A stretch of DNA of 64,000 nucleotides from Bedellia somnulentella (lineage: Eukaryota; Arthropoda; Insecta; Lepidoptera; Bedelliidae), in assembly GCA_963576735.1 (NCBI GenBank), contig OY755176.1, positions 20,034,125 to 20,098,124 of the forward strand. Reading direction: 5' to 3'. Positions 32,835 to 43,826 of the stretch are shown one piece after another; position 1 is the first letter of the stretch; each line of letters begins with the position of its first letter. The position numbers and the translations under genes are program-made. Under the pieces are notes generated by a model, which was given only the letters and a program-made list of their open reading frames with translations, ran no database searches and had not been told where the DNA came from.

Positions 32835-35800
32835 TGGCCCTACGGTTCCTCCAGGCGAATCTTAACCACTGCGCCACTGCTCAAGACCTGTTCTTTCAAA
32901 GCATGGCGGAGTGGTTAATAAACATTGGAGTGGTCTCGGAGCCATATTTTGTCCCATCTGGGGTAAATTGGGTGTCGGACCTGAATGGCGTGGCGGCAAT
33001 AACCGTGAGCCAATCGTCAGGGCTGCTGCTGGAGGAAGTATCTCGCGGCAGGGGTTTCGTTGCGGCGCGGATCGGGGAGATAGTAGTCATCTCAATTTAC
33101 TTCTCCCCCAACGATTCCTTTGCGAATTTCGAGGTCTTCTTGCAAGAGCTGGAAGCAGCAGCCCTACAACGACGCCCCCGCCAGGTGCTAGTGGCCGGGG
33201 ATTTCAACGCCAAATCTGTGGCTTGGGGGTCTCCGGCGACTGAACTTTTCGGCGGGGCTGTAGTCGAGTGGGCGACAGCTGCCGGGCTAACTGTTGCCAA
33301 TATAGGTTCGACACCCACATGCGTGCGGCATAACGGGAGTTCGATCGTCGATCTGACTTTCGCAACTCCCGGTCTCTGGGCCCTAATCAAGGGCTGGAGG
33401 GTCATCACTGACGTGGAGACATACTCGGATCACCGCTATATCCGGTTCGAGGTCTCCGCGTCACGTGCAGCCACCTCATCAGGCGGCTTGTCGGCGAATG
33501 GGGGACCAAAATGGGCCCTCAGCAGGCTGGACCAAGAAATTATGGCTGAAGCAGCCATTGTCCAGTCCTGGTCAGCGCCGTCTGATACGGCAAACGACAT
33601 CAGTGCCGAGGTGGACTGGTTTTGTGAGGCCCTCACAGAGATCTGCGACGCGTCCATGCCCCGGGCGGGACCGATGGCTCCGAGGAAACAAGTACACTGG
33701 TGGTCCGCCGAAATAGCTCAACTCCGACGAGCTAGTATGGAGGCGGGCCGCCGGTGTAAAAGATATAGAAGAAGGCGACGCCGGATCGAGGCCGAGGAAC
33801 AAGATGTAGTAAACAGGTACCGTGAGGCGAAAAAAGCCCTGAAGATTGCAGTTCTCAGGGCCAAAATCGCCTCCAAGGTGGAATCGCTGGAGACTCTGAA
33901 CAACGACCAATGGGGCAGGCCGTACAAAGTGGTGCGGCAACAGCTTCGCCCTTGGGCGCCCCCTCTGACGACGAGTCTCCAGCCCCACGTGGTAGAAGAT
34001 GTGGTCTCGGCCTTGTTTCCGGCAAGAGCAGCACACATGCCCCCGGTGATGGCTGCGGAGCGGCAGCCCGCGGAGGAAGAACTGCTGGTCCCTGAAGTGA
34101 CTGAACCGGAGTTGGCGGTGGCGATCAAACGGCTCAAAGCAAAGAAGACGGCTCCGGGACTAGATGGTATCCCGGGGCGAGCCTGGGTGATTGCGTTGGA
34201 ACCCTTCCTGGAGGAGAGGTTCCGGGGCCTGCTTTCCATGTGCCTGACACAAGGGGTATTCCCAGAGCCTTGGAAGGTGGGCAAACTCGTCCTCCTACGA
34301 AAGGAAGGGCGCCCCGCTGACTCCGTCGAACCATCGTCGTTTCGGCCTATCGTCCTGCTCGACGAGGCGGGCAAACTTTTTGAGAGGGTGATATCTGCCC
34401 GAATCGTCGAGCACCTCGATGAAATAGGTCCAAACATATCGGACCAGCAGTTTGGATTCCGCCGATGCCGTTCAACGGTACACGCGGTGTTGCGCGTTCG
34501 CGCAATAGCGGATGAGGCGGTCGCACAGGGCGAGGTGGTTTTGGCGGTGTCACTGGACATCGCCAACGCCTTTAATACCATGCCCTGGCCCTGTATCAAA
34601 GAGGCACTCAAATACCATGTAGTGCCTCCATATATACTGAGGGTCCTCGAGTCGTACCTCTCGGACCGTTCTATCACTTACCCGATTCGGGAGGGGTGGG
34701 AAAGCCGCGCTATGTCATGCGGTGTGCCACAGGGGTAAGTCTTAGGGCCGCTCCTGTGGAACATCGGCTACGATTGGGTTCTGCGCGGCGCCAACCTCTG
34801 GGGTGTCCAACTCACCTGCTATGCAGACGACACCCTAGTGACGGCTCGAGGGAAAACATACAGGGAGGCCGCCATCCGCGCAACAGCGGGAGTGGCGCAC
34901 GTTGTGCGCCGCATAAGGCTTCTGGGCCTTGAAGTGGCCCTGAATAAGTCCGAGGCCATGTGGTTTCATGGGCCTCGGAATCGTCCGCCAGTGGGGGAAT
35001 CCGCCATCGTCGTGGGTGGCGTGAGGATTGCCGTCGAGTCCACTTTGAAATACCTGGGATTAGTGCTCGACGGCCGTTGGACGTTCCGCGCTCACTTCGA
35101 GCGTTTGAGGCCCCGGTTAATGGTTGCGGCTGCTGCTCTCAGCAGACTCATGCCGAACCTTGGGGGCCCCAGGAACGCAAGCAGGCAGCTCTATATGGGG
35201 GTCGTACGATCAATGGCAATGTACGGCTCCCCAGTTTGGGCGGACGCCCTGAACGGGGCTAATGCGGCGCTTCTTCATGCGCCGCAGCGCCTCATGTCCA
35301 TCAGGGCGTCAAGGGGATACCGAACGGTATCCCGAGAGGCTGCCTGCCTAATGGCGGGTTCCATGCCATGGGATTTGGACGCGAAAGTCCTCGCGTCCAC
35401 TTTCCACTGGCGTGAAGATCGGCGGACGCAGGGCCACTGGCCCACGCAACGGGAAACTGCGGCCTACAAGCAGGAGGTCGAGGCTGCTGCCCTCGAGGCA
35501 TGGGCGCTCAGGCTGGGACAGCCGAGCGCGGGGCACAAGACGGTGGAGGCCATTCTCCCCGTCTTCACGCAGTGGTTGCAGCGAGAGCATGGATCTCTGA
35601 GCTTCCGGCTGACACAGGTCCTTTCCGGGCATGGTTGCTTCGGTAAGTACCTGTGGCGGCTGGGCAAAGAGCAGGCTGCTCGTTGCCACCACTGTCTGAA
35701 TTGCCCCGAAGATTCGGCGAAACACACTCTCGAAGAGTGCCCAGCTTGGGCTGGGGAGAGGGCAGCACTCCGGGCTAGCATTGGCCCGGATCTATCCCTG

Positions 35801-35959
35801 CCGGCCGTAGTGGCCGCCATGGTGGAGAGCCCCGAAGCGTGGGCGGCGGTGGCCTCTTTCTGTGAACATGTAATGCTTGCGAAAGAGGCCGCCGAAAGAG
35901 AAAGGGAGATAGCGGATCCTACAAGACGTGGGACCCGCCGCCGCGGTGCAAGACACTAG
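32834..35959 (+). pseudogene. E3 ORF2, endonuclease-RT with one nonsense codon
   Basis: Starts MALRFLQANLNHCATAQDLF. Continuous frame of the R1-clade layout except TAA at 34736-34738, where E4 and E6 read TCA (Ser of GVPQGSVLGPL, RT motif B). The stop truncates the RT before the YADD catalytic loop, so the protein as read is non-functional. The frame continues unbroken from 34739 to 35959, including YADDTLV near 34820 and the C-terminal CHHC...H...C knuckle near 35680-35745. A 200-bp patch in the endonuclease (about 32965-33170) differs strongly from E4 although the flanks are almost the same. Confidence 0.9.
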
Positions 35960-36351
35960 TATGCCCGCGGCATTGAATGGTCTTAATCAAGACCAAGGAG
36001 CCCCGTGAGCGTTCACCGCCGAAGACGGGGCTCCAAAGGCAGGTGGCACGCAAATCGGTGGCTTTGTGTGTCGACTCAACCTGCCCGCGACGGGCAGGCG
36101 CTCAAGTGACTCTGAGCGTCTGCTGCAAAGAGACAGAAAGAAAAGGGGTTAACAAAAGTCCCCCTGAGTAGTGATGCCTTGCGGCGTCAGGTGCGTAGGG
36201 TCTGTGGTACGTATTGCCAATGGTCTAGAAAGCCCACGGACCCTACAATAAGGCACCAGTGAAGAGTCACCGTGGGGTTTTAGTCGGTAGAAGTCCGACA
36301 TACCTTCGTCACTCCACCGGGTGGCGTCGGATCCATGAGGATTTCCCCACG
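35960..36351 (+). other. E3 3' UTR
   Basis: 392 bases ending 'ggatttccccacg' before the A tract. Carries the three helices listed under E3, with an extra outer clamp GGTGC (36190-36194) and GCACC (36253-36257). No ORF of note. Confidence 0.7.
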
Positions 36352-36380
<29 letters not shown>

Positions 36381-36382
<2 letters not shown>

Positions 36383-36404
36383 TTAGGTTAGGTTAGGTTA
36401 GGTT
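36381..36404 (+). repeat. TTAGG spacer between E3 and E4
   Basis: 24 bp of perfect telomeric repeat. Confidence 0.95.
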
Positions 36405-36484
36405 CCCCCACACGGTACAGCCTTGTCGTGGCGTGGGGGCTCAGTAGCCTCGGGCAATCCAGTCCGGGGTGAAGCTAATGTACC
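36405..36484 (+). ncRNA. HDV-like ribozyme fold at the 5' end of E4
   Basis: P2 is GGTACA (36414-36419) with TGTACC (36479-36484): both strands changed relative to E2 (GGTGCA/TGCACC), a compensatory double change. P1, P3, loop and the CTAA joining segment are unchanged; P4 is CCTCGG/CCGGGG. Confidence 0.8.
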
Positions 36485-36859
36485 GAGAGTCCGCTTCTCT
36501 CCTCTGCTTCCAGAGCGAGCAGTAAGCGGACGGGAAGTCGTGGCCCATTCTGATGTGCGCGGCTTAGCCCCAGCGTTTGTCCACATTGGGCGGCTGGGGC
36601 GGGTGTTAGAACCTGGCGTCTGTGTCGCATCGGTCGGCCAGGTTCTGTCTTTGTGGGGCGGCAGTGTCTTCATGATACTGCCGGCCAACCCGTAAGCCTA
36701 CTTCGGTGGGAACGGGGGCTCAGGCCACTGAGTTCTGGGCTGCGAGGAAGAAAACCTCTATAAAAAATTACCCCAATCCCAAGGTCAGCGTGCCGAGGGG
36801 ATGAGTGTCTGGAGGGTGTCCAGTGCCTAGCGCAGAGGAAAGTAGGAGTAAGCTCGATG

Positions 36860-37008
36860 GTAGGCCGAGGGTAAAATTGCCTACCAAAAAATGAATGATG
36901 AGTGCTAACAGAAAGTTATTACCCCAGGAGGGTACCGTCGGCTCAGCCGGCGGAGAATCCCTCCCTACATCTTTTGATGTAGGCCGTCCCTTGTATTCTG
37001 GGGGGGAC
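36860..37008 (+). promoter_or_regulatory. Covarying hairpins around the ORF1 start, E4
   Basis: H0 GGTAGG/CCTACC. HA GGAGGG 36927-36932 with CCCTCC 36959-36964, inner CCGTCGG 36935-36941 with CCGGCGG 36947-36953. HB CTACATC 36965-36971 with GATGTAG 36976-36982, loop TTTT. HC GTCCC 36986-36990 with GGGAC 37004-37008; E1 has GCCC/GGGC at this place, so both sides changed. Confidence 0.7.
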
Positions 37009-38277
37009 AACACCCATCTTTTGCCAAACAAAACAAATGACCTATGCGAACGATTATCGGACTCTGATATCACTGATGAAAATATGAGTGTGAGCTCATA
37101 TATTACTGTGGATGGTGAAAACCGGCTGTGGGACCTACACAGAAAGCGACGTGCTGGCAGTGGTTTAAGTGCCTCAGATTCAGACGGAAGTGCTGAGGCT
37201 ACCTTGGAACCCATAGCTAATCCAAAAAGAGGGCGTGGCAGGCCACCAACTACTGGTGAGTATATTGGCGTTGGGAAAGCGAGAGCCGAGGCTGCTGCAG
37301 CTCGCCGAAAATTCATGCGGCAAGAGGAGAGTACCTCAGAGCAGGAAGATCCCACTCATCGAGTGGATCGATATGCCGCGCGATCAGCTAAATCCCAGGC
37401 TTCCGTCATCCCTGTTGGGAAAAAATCTGCTGCTGAGTTAGCTAAAACGGTGGAAGATAAGGCCGCCATCATACTCAAAATCGCGAAGAAATCTGGTAAC
37501 CTTAAAGGTACCTATGTCAGAGATCTGAAACAAGCGGCAGAGGATATAGTAGCCAATTCTGAGCTCTTAAAAGAATGTTCTTCTTCGGGTGAAGTGAAGA
37601 AGCTGCAAGAAGATCTAACTAGGCTTCAAGAAGAGAACCAACGTATAAGAGCGGACAGGGAAAACCTAGCTGGTCAGTTAGACATCATGAGGAGGGAAAT
37701 GGCTGAGATGAGGGCTGAGTTTAACATGGCTCGGTCCAATTCAAACCCAGCCGTACCAACAACCGATGATCTGGCTCGGTCTATCATGGTCCAAGTAGGG
37801 ACCATGCTGAATGCCAGACTAGAAGCGTTAGAAGGTCGTCTCTTACCGGAGAAACGACTAAGACCTCCGCTGGCTGCTGACAGACTACAAAACAAATCAA
37901 ACACAGTCAGCAAACCGCAGCTGGAAACTGCTGCCGCTGCAAAAGGTGCAGATGCTAGTCGAGTAAGCCAGGGTAAGGGTAAGGGCAGGGGGAAAAAATC
38001 TAAACCAGCAGCGCTCAATACTGCTAGCGTTACCTCAGCTGTCCGTGTCCCGGAGCCTCCTTTACTAGCGACACAGCCAACCCCTGGACCCTCCAAACCC
38101 GCGGAAGAGGATTCATGGGCAACGGTGGTGCGCCGGGGAAAAAAGAAGTCGCCAAACACCAATGCAACAGTGAAAGCGACTGCATTGAGTAAAGCGACAA
38201 AAGCGGTCAAAAAACTGCGAGTGCCTCGCTCTGCAGCGGTGATTGTCCACCTCGATGAGTCAGCCTCAGATAGTGGT

Positions 38278-39951
38278 ATCTATTTATTTATTTATTTATT
38301 TATTTATTTATTTGGAAGACTTACAGCTAAATAATAACAATATAAGTAACAGTACATAACATCGATGCCAATTAAAAGTCTTCACCAGTAGTTTATATAA
38401 ACGAAAAAATATAATAATTGCGCTTGATTTGCAACCATTATAGTGCCTATTCTAAAACAAAAACGTATTTATATGTATGTTGTTAACAAGTACAAAGAAA
38501 TATGTATATAAATAATAACTTTTTTTTAACTACGACATAATATATAAAACTCTATTGAGAGCTTTCTTTTGAGAAAAACAAAATAGTGAGTAAACGCTTA
38601 ACCGTTGAAGTGCTGGTGTTGAAAATATCAATGTCATTATGAACCAAATTGTATTCACGACAAGCGCGTATCAAAAATGAATTTTGCCTATATCTCGTCT
38701 TTGCCGGGGCTACATGCACCATGGACCGCTGACGCAGTGCTAGCTGGTTGGTGCGGAGACATATGTGTTGCAGTAGCTCCGGACAGTCGGTTGACCCGTT
38801 TGCCACTTTGACAAGGCAACATATATCCGATATGTTACGCCTTATTTCAAGCGGAACAAAATGATAAATTTCACACCGTTCGGCATAACTTGATATAAAC
38901 TGTTTACTTTTAAAATCAAGATACCTAAGAAACTTCCTCTGAATCGCTTCTATTCTTAATTTATATATTTGGTACTGGGGATTCCACACGGGCGACGCAT
39001 ATTCTAAGTGACTGCGAACATAGGCGCAATAAAGAACTTTAATGGCTTTAATACCTCGAAAATCCGACGCAGTTCTCATAATAAACCCAAGTGCTTTGGT
39101 GGCTTTTTTAACTATATGGTCAAAATGTTTGTCAAATATTAACTGGCTGTCAAATATTACTCCTAAGTCTCGCATTGAGTCAACTTTCGTAATTACTTTA
39201 TTACCAAACGAAAAATCTAAATTCTGTTTTAACTTTTTCCTAGTGAAAGTAACATGGTAACATTTAGAGACATTAAGATCTAGCCTTTTTAGGTAACAAT
39301 AATTTTGAAAGCGATCCAAATCATTCTGTAAGTCGTTTACATCCTCATTATTATTAATATATTTAAGAATTTTCATGTCATCAGCAAATAGTAATATTTT
39401 AGTGTTAGGAAAACATTTAATTTTTATATCATTTATAAATAAAATAAACAGAATTGGCCCAAGTAATGACCCTTGGGGCACACCGGAAGGTACATTGGCC
39501 CAGCTTGACATGAAACCCAGCAGAGCAACAGCTTGACTTCTGTTCGATATATAAGACACAAACCATCTCAACAGATCACCGTGAATGCCAGCATCGGCGA
39601 GGCTTTGTATTAGGAGAGGGTGAAAAATTCGGTCAAAGCATTTTTGGTAATCGGTGTAAATAACCTCCACCTGAACCCCATTGTCCATGCCCTCACTAAT
39701 AAAATTCGCCGCCAACAGTAGGTTTGTTGTTGTTGAACGCTTTCTCAAAAAACCGTGTTGATCTTCACTAAAACCTCCATGAAGTGATGAATATAATTGA
39801 TCAAACACAATCTTTTCGAGTGTTTTAGCAAAGAGACAAAGTTTGGATATTGGTCTATAATTCTCTATATCTTTTTTATCGCCCTTTTTGTGAATGGGTG
39901 TTATAAAACTGCTCTTCCATATTTTGGGTACATAGTTATCACTAAATGAGC
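38278..39951 (-). mobile_element. 5'-truncated CR1/Jockey-group LINE nested in E4 ORF1
   Basis: Antisense insertion. Its 3' end is the (TTTA)n run at 38281-38311 in plus-strand view, the same tail type as the LINE at 1452. The minus-strand frame is open from about 39948 to 38552 and encodes an RT from NYRPISKLCLFAKTLEKI through QHGFLRKRSTTTN, YTDYQKCFDRIFHPLL, GVPQGSLLGPILFILFIND and LFADDMKIL, then the C-terminal domain. The endonuclease and 5' end are missing. No clear target-site duplication; 'gatagtggtatc' before and 'catagttatc' at the far end are only similar. Confidence 0.85.
38552..39808 (-). CDS. Reverse transcriptase of the nested LINE (partial)
   Basis: 418 codons from the internal ATG at 39808, in frame with about 45 further codons upstream. 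RT motifs: DYQKCFDRIF (palm A), SGVPQGSLLGP (motif B), FADDMKIL (motif C), then a CR1-type C-terminus with YIRSH-like YVRSHLEYASPVWNP. Lacking an endonuclease and 5' end it cannot be autonomous; it probably is not expressed. Confidence 0.75.
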   Translation of the reverse strand: MFDQLYSSLHGGFSEDQHGFLRKRSTTTNLLLAANFISEGMDNGVQVEVIYTDYQKCFDRIFHPLLIQSLADAGIHGDLLRWFVSYISNRSQAVALLGFMSSWANVPSGVPQGSLLGPILFILFINDIKIKCFPNTKILLFADDMKILKYINNNEDVNDLQNDLDRFQNYCYLKRLDLNVSKCYHVTFTRKKLKQNLDFSFGNKVITKVDSMRDLGVIFDSQLIFDKHFDHIVKKATKALGFIMRTASDFRGIKAIKVLYCAYVRSHLEYASPVWNPQYQIYKLRIEAIQRKFLRYLDFKSKQFISSYAERCEIYHFVPLEIRRNISDICCLVKVANGSTDCPELLQHICLRTNQLALRQRSMVHVAPAKTRYRQNSFLIRACREYNLVHNDIDIFNTSTSTVKRLLTILFFSKESSQ

Positions 39952-40700
39952 GTCACCTATAAAAAGGTGATGACTGAAGCTAGGGAGAAGCTTAATCTTT
40001 CTGGTCTCGGAATAGGGTCAGTGCGGATTAGAACTGCCATCACGGGTGCCCGCAAGATTGAAGTCTCTGGGGAAGGATCGTCAGAAAAAGCTGACATCCT
40101 GGCTTCAAAACTGAGGGAATGCTTTGATTCTGAATTGATCAAAGTGTACAGGCCAACTAAGCTGGAGGACATTCGCCTTGTGGACTTAGACGACTCAGTC
40201 TCTCAAGAGGAAATTGCTGCTGCTGTTGCCCTTAATGGTGGTTGCTCGTCGGCTGACGTAAAAATAGGGCAAATTAATGAAGGAATGAGAGGTGCATGTT
40301 CCGCTCATGTGCGATGCTCAGTTGCTGTAGCAAAAAAGCTATTGCAGCTGAAAAAAATCCAAGTTGGTTGGGGCGTAGCCCGGGTTCAGCATCTTCCAAA
40401 GAGAGCACTACGGTGCTACAAATGCCTTGAGCCCGGTCATGTGCGTGCACAGTGCACTTCGACTGTCGATCGCAGCAATCTTTGTTTCCGCTGCGGTTCG
40501 CCCAATCATAGAGTGAGTGAATGTGCCTCAAAGCCTAACTGCCCGGTATGCAAAGCAGCAGAAAAACCGGCAGAGCACATTACTGGGGCTAAGTCTTGCT
40601 TTGCGAGTAAAACGAAGCGGCCTAAATCAGGAAAGGATATTGGATATAAGGGCACGGTTAATCCAAGGCCCGCGGAGGAACCCATGGTAATTAATTAATA

Positions 40701-43700
40701 ATGGCCCTACGGTTCCTCCAGGCGAATCTTAACCACTGCGCCACTGCTCAAGACCTGTTCTTTCAAAGCATGGCGGAGTGGTTAATAAACATTGGAGTGG
40801 TCTCGGAGCCATATTTTGTCCCAACTGGGGCGAATTGGGTGTCGGACATAGACGGCGTTGCCGCGATCGTGGTTAGCAGAGCCTCAGGACTGCTGCTAGA
40901 AGAGGTGCATCGAGGTCGGGGATTCGTCTCAGCGCGTATTGGGGACATCGTAGTCATATCGGTGTACTTTTCCCCAAACGCCTCATTCTCCGACTTCGAG
41001 GTGTTTTTGGAAAATTTGGAAGCAGCAGTCTTGCAACGGCGCCCCTGCCAGGTGCTAGTGGCCGGGGATTTCAACGCCAAATCTGTGGCTTGGGGGTCTC
41101 CGGCGACTGAACTTTTCGGCGGGGCGGTAGTTGAGTGGGCGACAGCTGCCGGGCTAACTGTTGCCAATATAGGTTCGACACCCACATGCGTGCGGCATAA
41201 CGGGAGTTCGATCGTTGATCTGACTTTCGCAACTCCCGGTCTCTGGGCCCTAATCAAGGGCTGGAGGGTCATCACTGACGTGGAGACATACTCGGATCAC
41301 CGTTATATCCGGTTTGAGGTCTCTGCGTCACGTGCAGCCACCTCATCAGGCGGCTCATCGGCGAATGGGGGACCAAGATGGGCCCTCAGCAGGCTGGACC
41401 AAGAACTGATGGCTGAAGCAGCCATTGTCCAGTCCTGGTCAGCGCCGCCTGATGCGGCCAACGACATCAGTGCCGAGGTGGACTGGTTTCGTGGGGCCCT
41501 CACAGAGATTTGCGACGCGTCCATGCCCCGGGCGGGACCGATGGCTCCGAGGAAACAAGTACACTGGTGGTCCGCCGAAATAGCTCAACTCCGACGAGCT
41601 AGTATGGAGGCGGGCCGCCGGTGTAAACGTTACAGAAGAAGGCGACGCCGGATCGAGGCCGAGGAACAAGACATAGTAAACCGGTACCGCGAGGCGAAAA
41701 CAGCCCTGAAGATTGCAGTTCTCAGGGCCAAAATCGCCTCCAAGGTGGAATCGCTGGAGACTCTGAACAATGACCCATGGGGCAGGCCGTACAAAGCGGT
41801 GCGGCAGCAGCTTCGCCCTTGGGCGCCCCCTCTGACGACGAGTCTCCAGCCCCACGTAGTGGAAGATGTGGTCTCGGCCTTGTTTCCGGCAAGGGCAGCC
41901 CATGTGCCCCCAGTGATGGCTGCAGAGCGGCAGCCCGAGGAGGAAGAACTGCTGGTCCCAGAAGTGACTGAACCGGAGTTGGCGGTGGCAATAAAGCGAC
42001 TCAAGGCGAAGAAGACAGCCCCGGGACTAGACGGCATCCCGGGGCGAGCCTGGGTCGTCGCGCTGGAACCCTTCCTGGAGGAGAAGTTTCGGGGCCTGCT
42101 TTCCCTGTGCCTGGCACAAGGGGTATTCCCAGAGCCTTGGAGGGTGGGCAAACTCGTCCTCCTACGAAAGGAAGGGCGCCCCGCCGACTCCGTCGAGCCA
42201 TCGTCGTTTCGGCCCATCGTGCTGCTCGACGAGGCGGGCAAACTTTTCGAGAGGGTGATCTCTGCCCGAATCGTCGAGCACCTCGATGAAGTAGGTCCAA
42301 ACATATCGGACCAGCAGTTTGGATTCCGCCGATGCCGCTCAACGGTACACGCGGTGTTGCGCGTTCGCGCAATTGCGGATGAGGCGGTCGCACAGGGCGA
42401 AGTGGTTTTGGCGGTGTCACTGGACATCGCCAACGCTTTCAACACCATGCCCTGGCCCTGTATTAAAGAGGCACTCAAGTATCATGTAGTGCCTCCATAC
42501 ATATTGAGGGTCCTCGAGTCGTACCTCTCGAACCGCTCTATCACCTATCCGGTTCGGGAGGGTTGGGAAAGCCGCGCTATGTCATGCGGTGTGCCACAGG
42601 GGTCAGTCTTAGGGCCGCTCCTGTGGAACATCGGCTACGATTGGGTCCTGCGCGGCGCCAACCTCTGGGGTGTCCAGCTCACCTGCTATGCAGACGACAC
42701 CCTAGTGACGGCTCGAGGGAAAACATACAGGGAGGCCGCCATCCGCGCAACAGCGGGAGTGGCGCACGTTGTGCGCCGCATAAGGCTTCTGGGCCTTGAA
42801 GTGGCCCTGAATAAGTCCGAGGCCATGTGGTTTCATGGGCCTCGGAATCGTCCGCCAGTGGGGGAATCCGCCATCGTCGTGGGCGGCGTGAGGATTGCCG
42901 TCGAGTCCACTTTGAAATACCTGGGATTAGTGCTCGACGGCCGTTGGACGTTCCGCGCTCACTTCGAGCGTTTGGGGCCCCGGCTAATGGTTGCGGCCGC
43001 TGCTCTTAGCAGACTCATGCCGAACCTTGGGGGCCCCAGGAACGCAAGCAGGCAGCTCTATATGGGGGTCGTACGATCGATGGCAATGTACGGCTCCCCA
43101 GTTTGGGCAGACGCCCTGAACGGGGCTAATGCGGCGCTTCTTCATGCGCCGCAGCGCCTCATGTCCATCAGGGCGTCAAGGGGATACCGTACGGTATCCC
43201 GAGAGGCTGCCTGTCTATTGGCGGGTTCCATGCCATGGGATTTGGACGCGAAAGTCCTCGCGTCCACTTTCCACTGGCGCGAAGATCGGCGGATGCAGGG
43301 CCACTGGCCCACGCAACGGGAGACTGCGGCCTACAAGCAGGAGGTCGAGGCTGCTGCCCTCGAGGCATGGGCGCTCAGGCTGGGACAGCCGAGCGCGGGG
43401 CACAAGACGGTGGAGGCCATTCTCCCCGTCTTCACGCAGTGGTTGCAGCGAGAGCATGGATCTCTGAGCTTCCGGCTGACACAGGTCCTTTCCGGGCATG
43501 GTTGCTTCGGTAAGTACCTGTGGCGGCTGGGCAAAGAGCAGGCTGCTCGTTGCCACCACTGTCTGAATTGCCCCGAAGATTCGGCGAAACACACTCTCGA
43601 AGAGTGCCCAGCTTGGGCTGGGGAGAGGGCAGCACTCCGGGCTAGCATTGGCCCGGATCTATCCCTGCCGGCCGTAGTGGCCGCCATGGTGGAGAGCCCC

Positions 43701-43826
43701 GAAGCGTGGGCGGCGGTGGCCTCTTTCTGTGAACATGTAATGCTTGCGAAAGAGGCCGCCGAAAGAGAAAGGGAGATAGCGGATCCTACAAGACGTGGGA
43801 CCCGCCGCCGCGGTGCAAGACACTAG
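40701..43826 (+). CDS. E4 ORF2, intact endonuclease-reverse transcriptase
   Basis: 1041 residues with no break. Endonuclease residues 1-225: FLQANLNHC (5-13), SEPY (36-39), AGDFNAKS (about 120) and SDHRYIRF (about 197). RT: TAPGLDGIPG (about 437), FRPIVLLDEAGKLFERVI (about 500), LDIANAFNTMPW (about 573), GVPQGSVLGPLLWN (about 630), YADDTLV (about 663). C-terminal C-x2-C...H...C knuckle near 950-966 (CHHCLNCPEDSAKHTLEECP), typical of R1-clade LINEs. Function by family: nicks telomeric repeats and primes cDNA synthesis there. The ATG lies two bases after the ORF1 stop (TAATAATG) instead of overlapping it. Confidence 0.9.
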   Translation: MALRFLQANLNHCATAQDLFFQSMAEWLINIGVVSEPYFVPTGANWVSDIDGVAAIVVSRASGLLLEEVHRGRGFVSARIGDIVVISVYFSPNASFSDFEVFLENLEAAVLQRRPCQVLVAGDFNAKSVAWGSPATELFGGAVVEWATAAGLTVANIGSTPTCVRHNGSSIVDLTFATPGLWALIKGWRVITDVETYSDHRYIRFEVSASRAATSSGGSSANGGPRWALSRLDQELMAEAAIVQSWSAPPDAANDISAEVDWFRGALTEICDASMPRAGPMAPRKQVHWWSAEIAQLRRASMEAGRRCKRYRRRRRRIEAEEQDIVNRYREAKTALKIAVLRAKIASKVESLETLNNDPWGRPYKAVRQQLRPWAPPLTTSLQPHVVEDVVSALFPARAAHVPPVMAAERQPEEEELLVPEVTEPELAVAIKRLKAKKTAPGLDGIPGRAWVVALEPFLEEKFRGLLSLCLAQGVFPEPWRVGKLVLLRKEGRPADSVEPSSFRPIVLLDEAGKLFERVISARIVEHLDEVGPNISDQQFGFRRCRSTVHAVLRVRAIADEAVAQGEVVLAVSLDIANAFNTMPWPCIKEALKYHVVPPYILRVLESYLSNRSITYPVREGWESRAMSCGVPQGSVLGPLLWNIGYDWVLRGANLWGVQLTCYADDTLVTARGKTYREAAIRATAGVAHVVRRIRLLGLEVALNKSEAMWFHGPRNRPPVGESAIVVGGVRIAVESTLKYLGLVLDGRWTFRAHFERLGPRLMVAAAALSRLMPNLGGPRNASRQLYMGVVRSMAMYGSPVWADALNGANAALLHAPQRLMSIRASRGYRTVSREAACLLAGSMPWDLDAKVLASTFHWREDRRMQGHWPTQRETAAYKQEVEAAALEAWALRLGQPSAGHKTVEAILPVFTQWLQREHGSLSFRLTQVLSGHGCFGKYLWRLGKEQAARCHHCLNCPEDSAKHTLEECPAWAGERAALRASIGPDLSLPAVVAAMVESPEAWAAVASFCEHVMLAKEAAEREREIADPTRRGTRRRGARH

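Larger units (their letters stand above)
30231..36380 (+). mobile_element. E3: full-length SART-type telomeric LINE, one nonsense codon
   Basis: 6.15 kb: ribozyme-like 5' end, 5' UTR to 30716, open ORF1, TAATG junction at 32832-32836, ORF2 with a single stop at 34736-34738, 3' UTR from 35960 and an A tract 36352-36380. Its 5' UTR, ORF2 and 3' UTR are nearly identical to E4, while the ORF1 N-terminus matches E6. 3' helices: GTAGGGTC 36195-36202 with GACCCTAC 36239-36246; GTCGG 36283-36287 with CCGAC 36295-36299; GTCACTC 36308-36314 with GGGTGGC 36319-36325. Confidence 0.95.
36895..40698 (+). pseudogene. E4 ORF1, split by an inserted LINE
   Basis: Two parts: 36895-38277 and 39952-40698. Start MMSANRKLLPQEGTVGSAGG (N-terminal type shared with E1 and E7). 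AT-hook-like KRGRGRPPTTGEYIG near residue 111, coiled coil near 235-280, SWATVVRRGKKK near 405. The frame runs into the insertion after SASDSG. It resumes at VTYKKVMTEAREKLNLSGLG and continues through CYKCLEPGHVRAQC, CFRCGSPNHRVSEC and CPVC...HITGAKSC to TAA at 40696-40698. Both parts are otherwise unbroken, so the insertion is the only lesion and is recent. Confidence 0.9.

Noticed and set aside
41630..42478. Long antisense open frames opposite ORF2 in E3, E4, E6, E7
   Set aside because: They mirror GC-rich sense codons, show no domain and vary with the sense protein.
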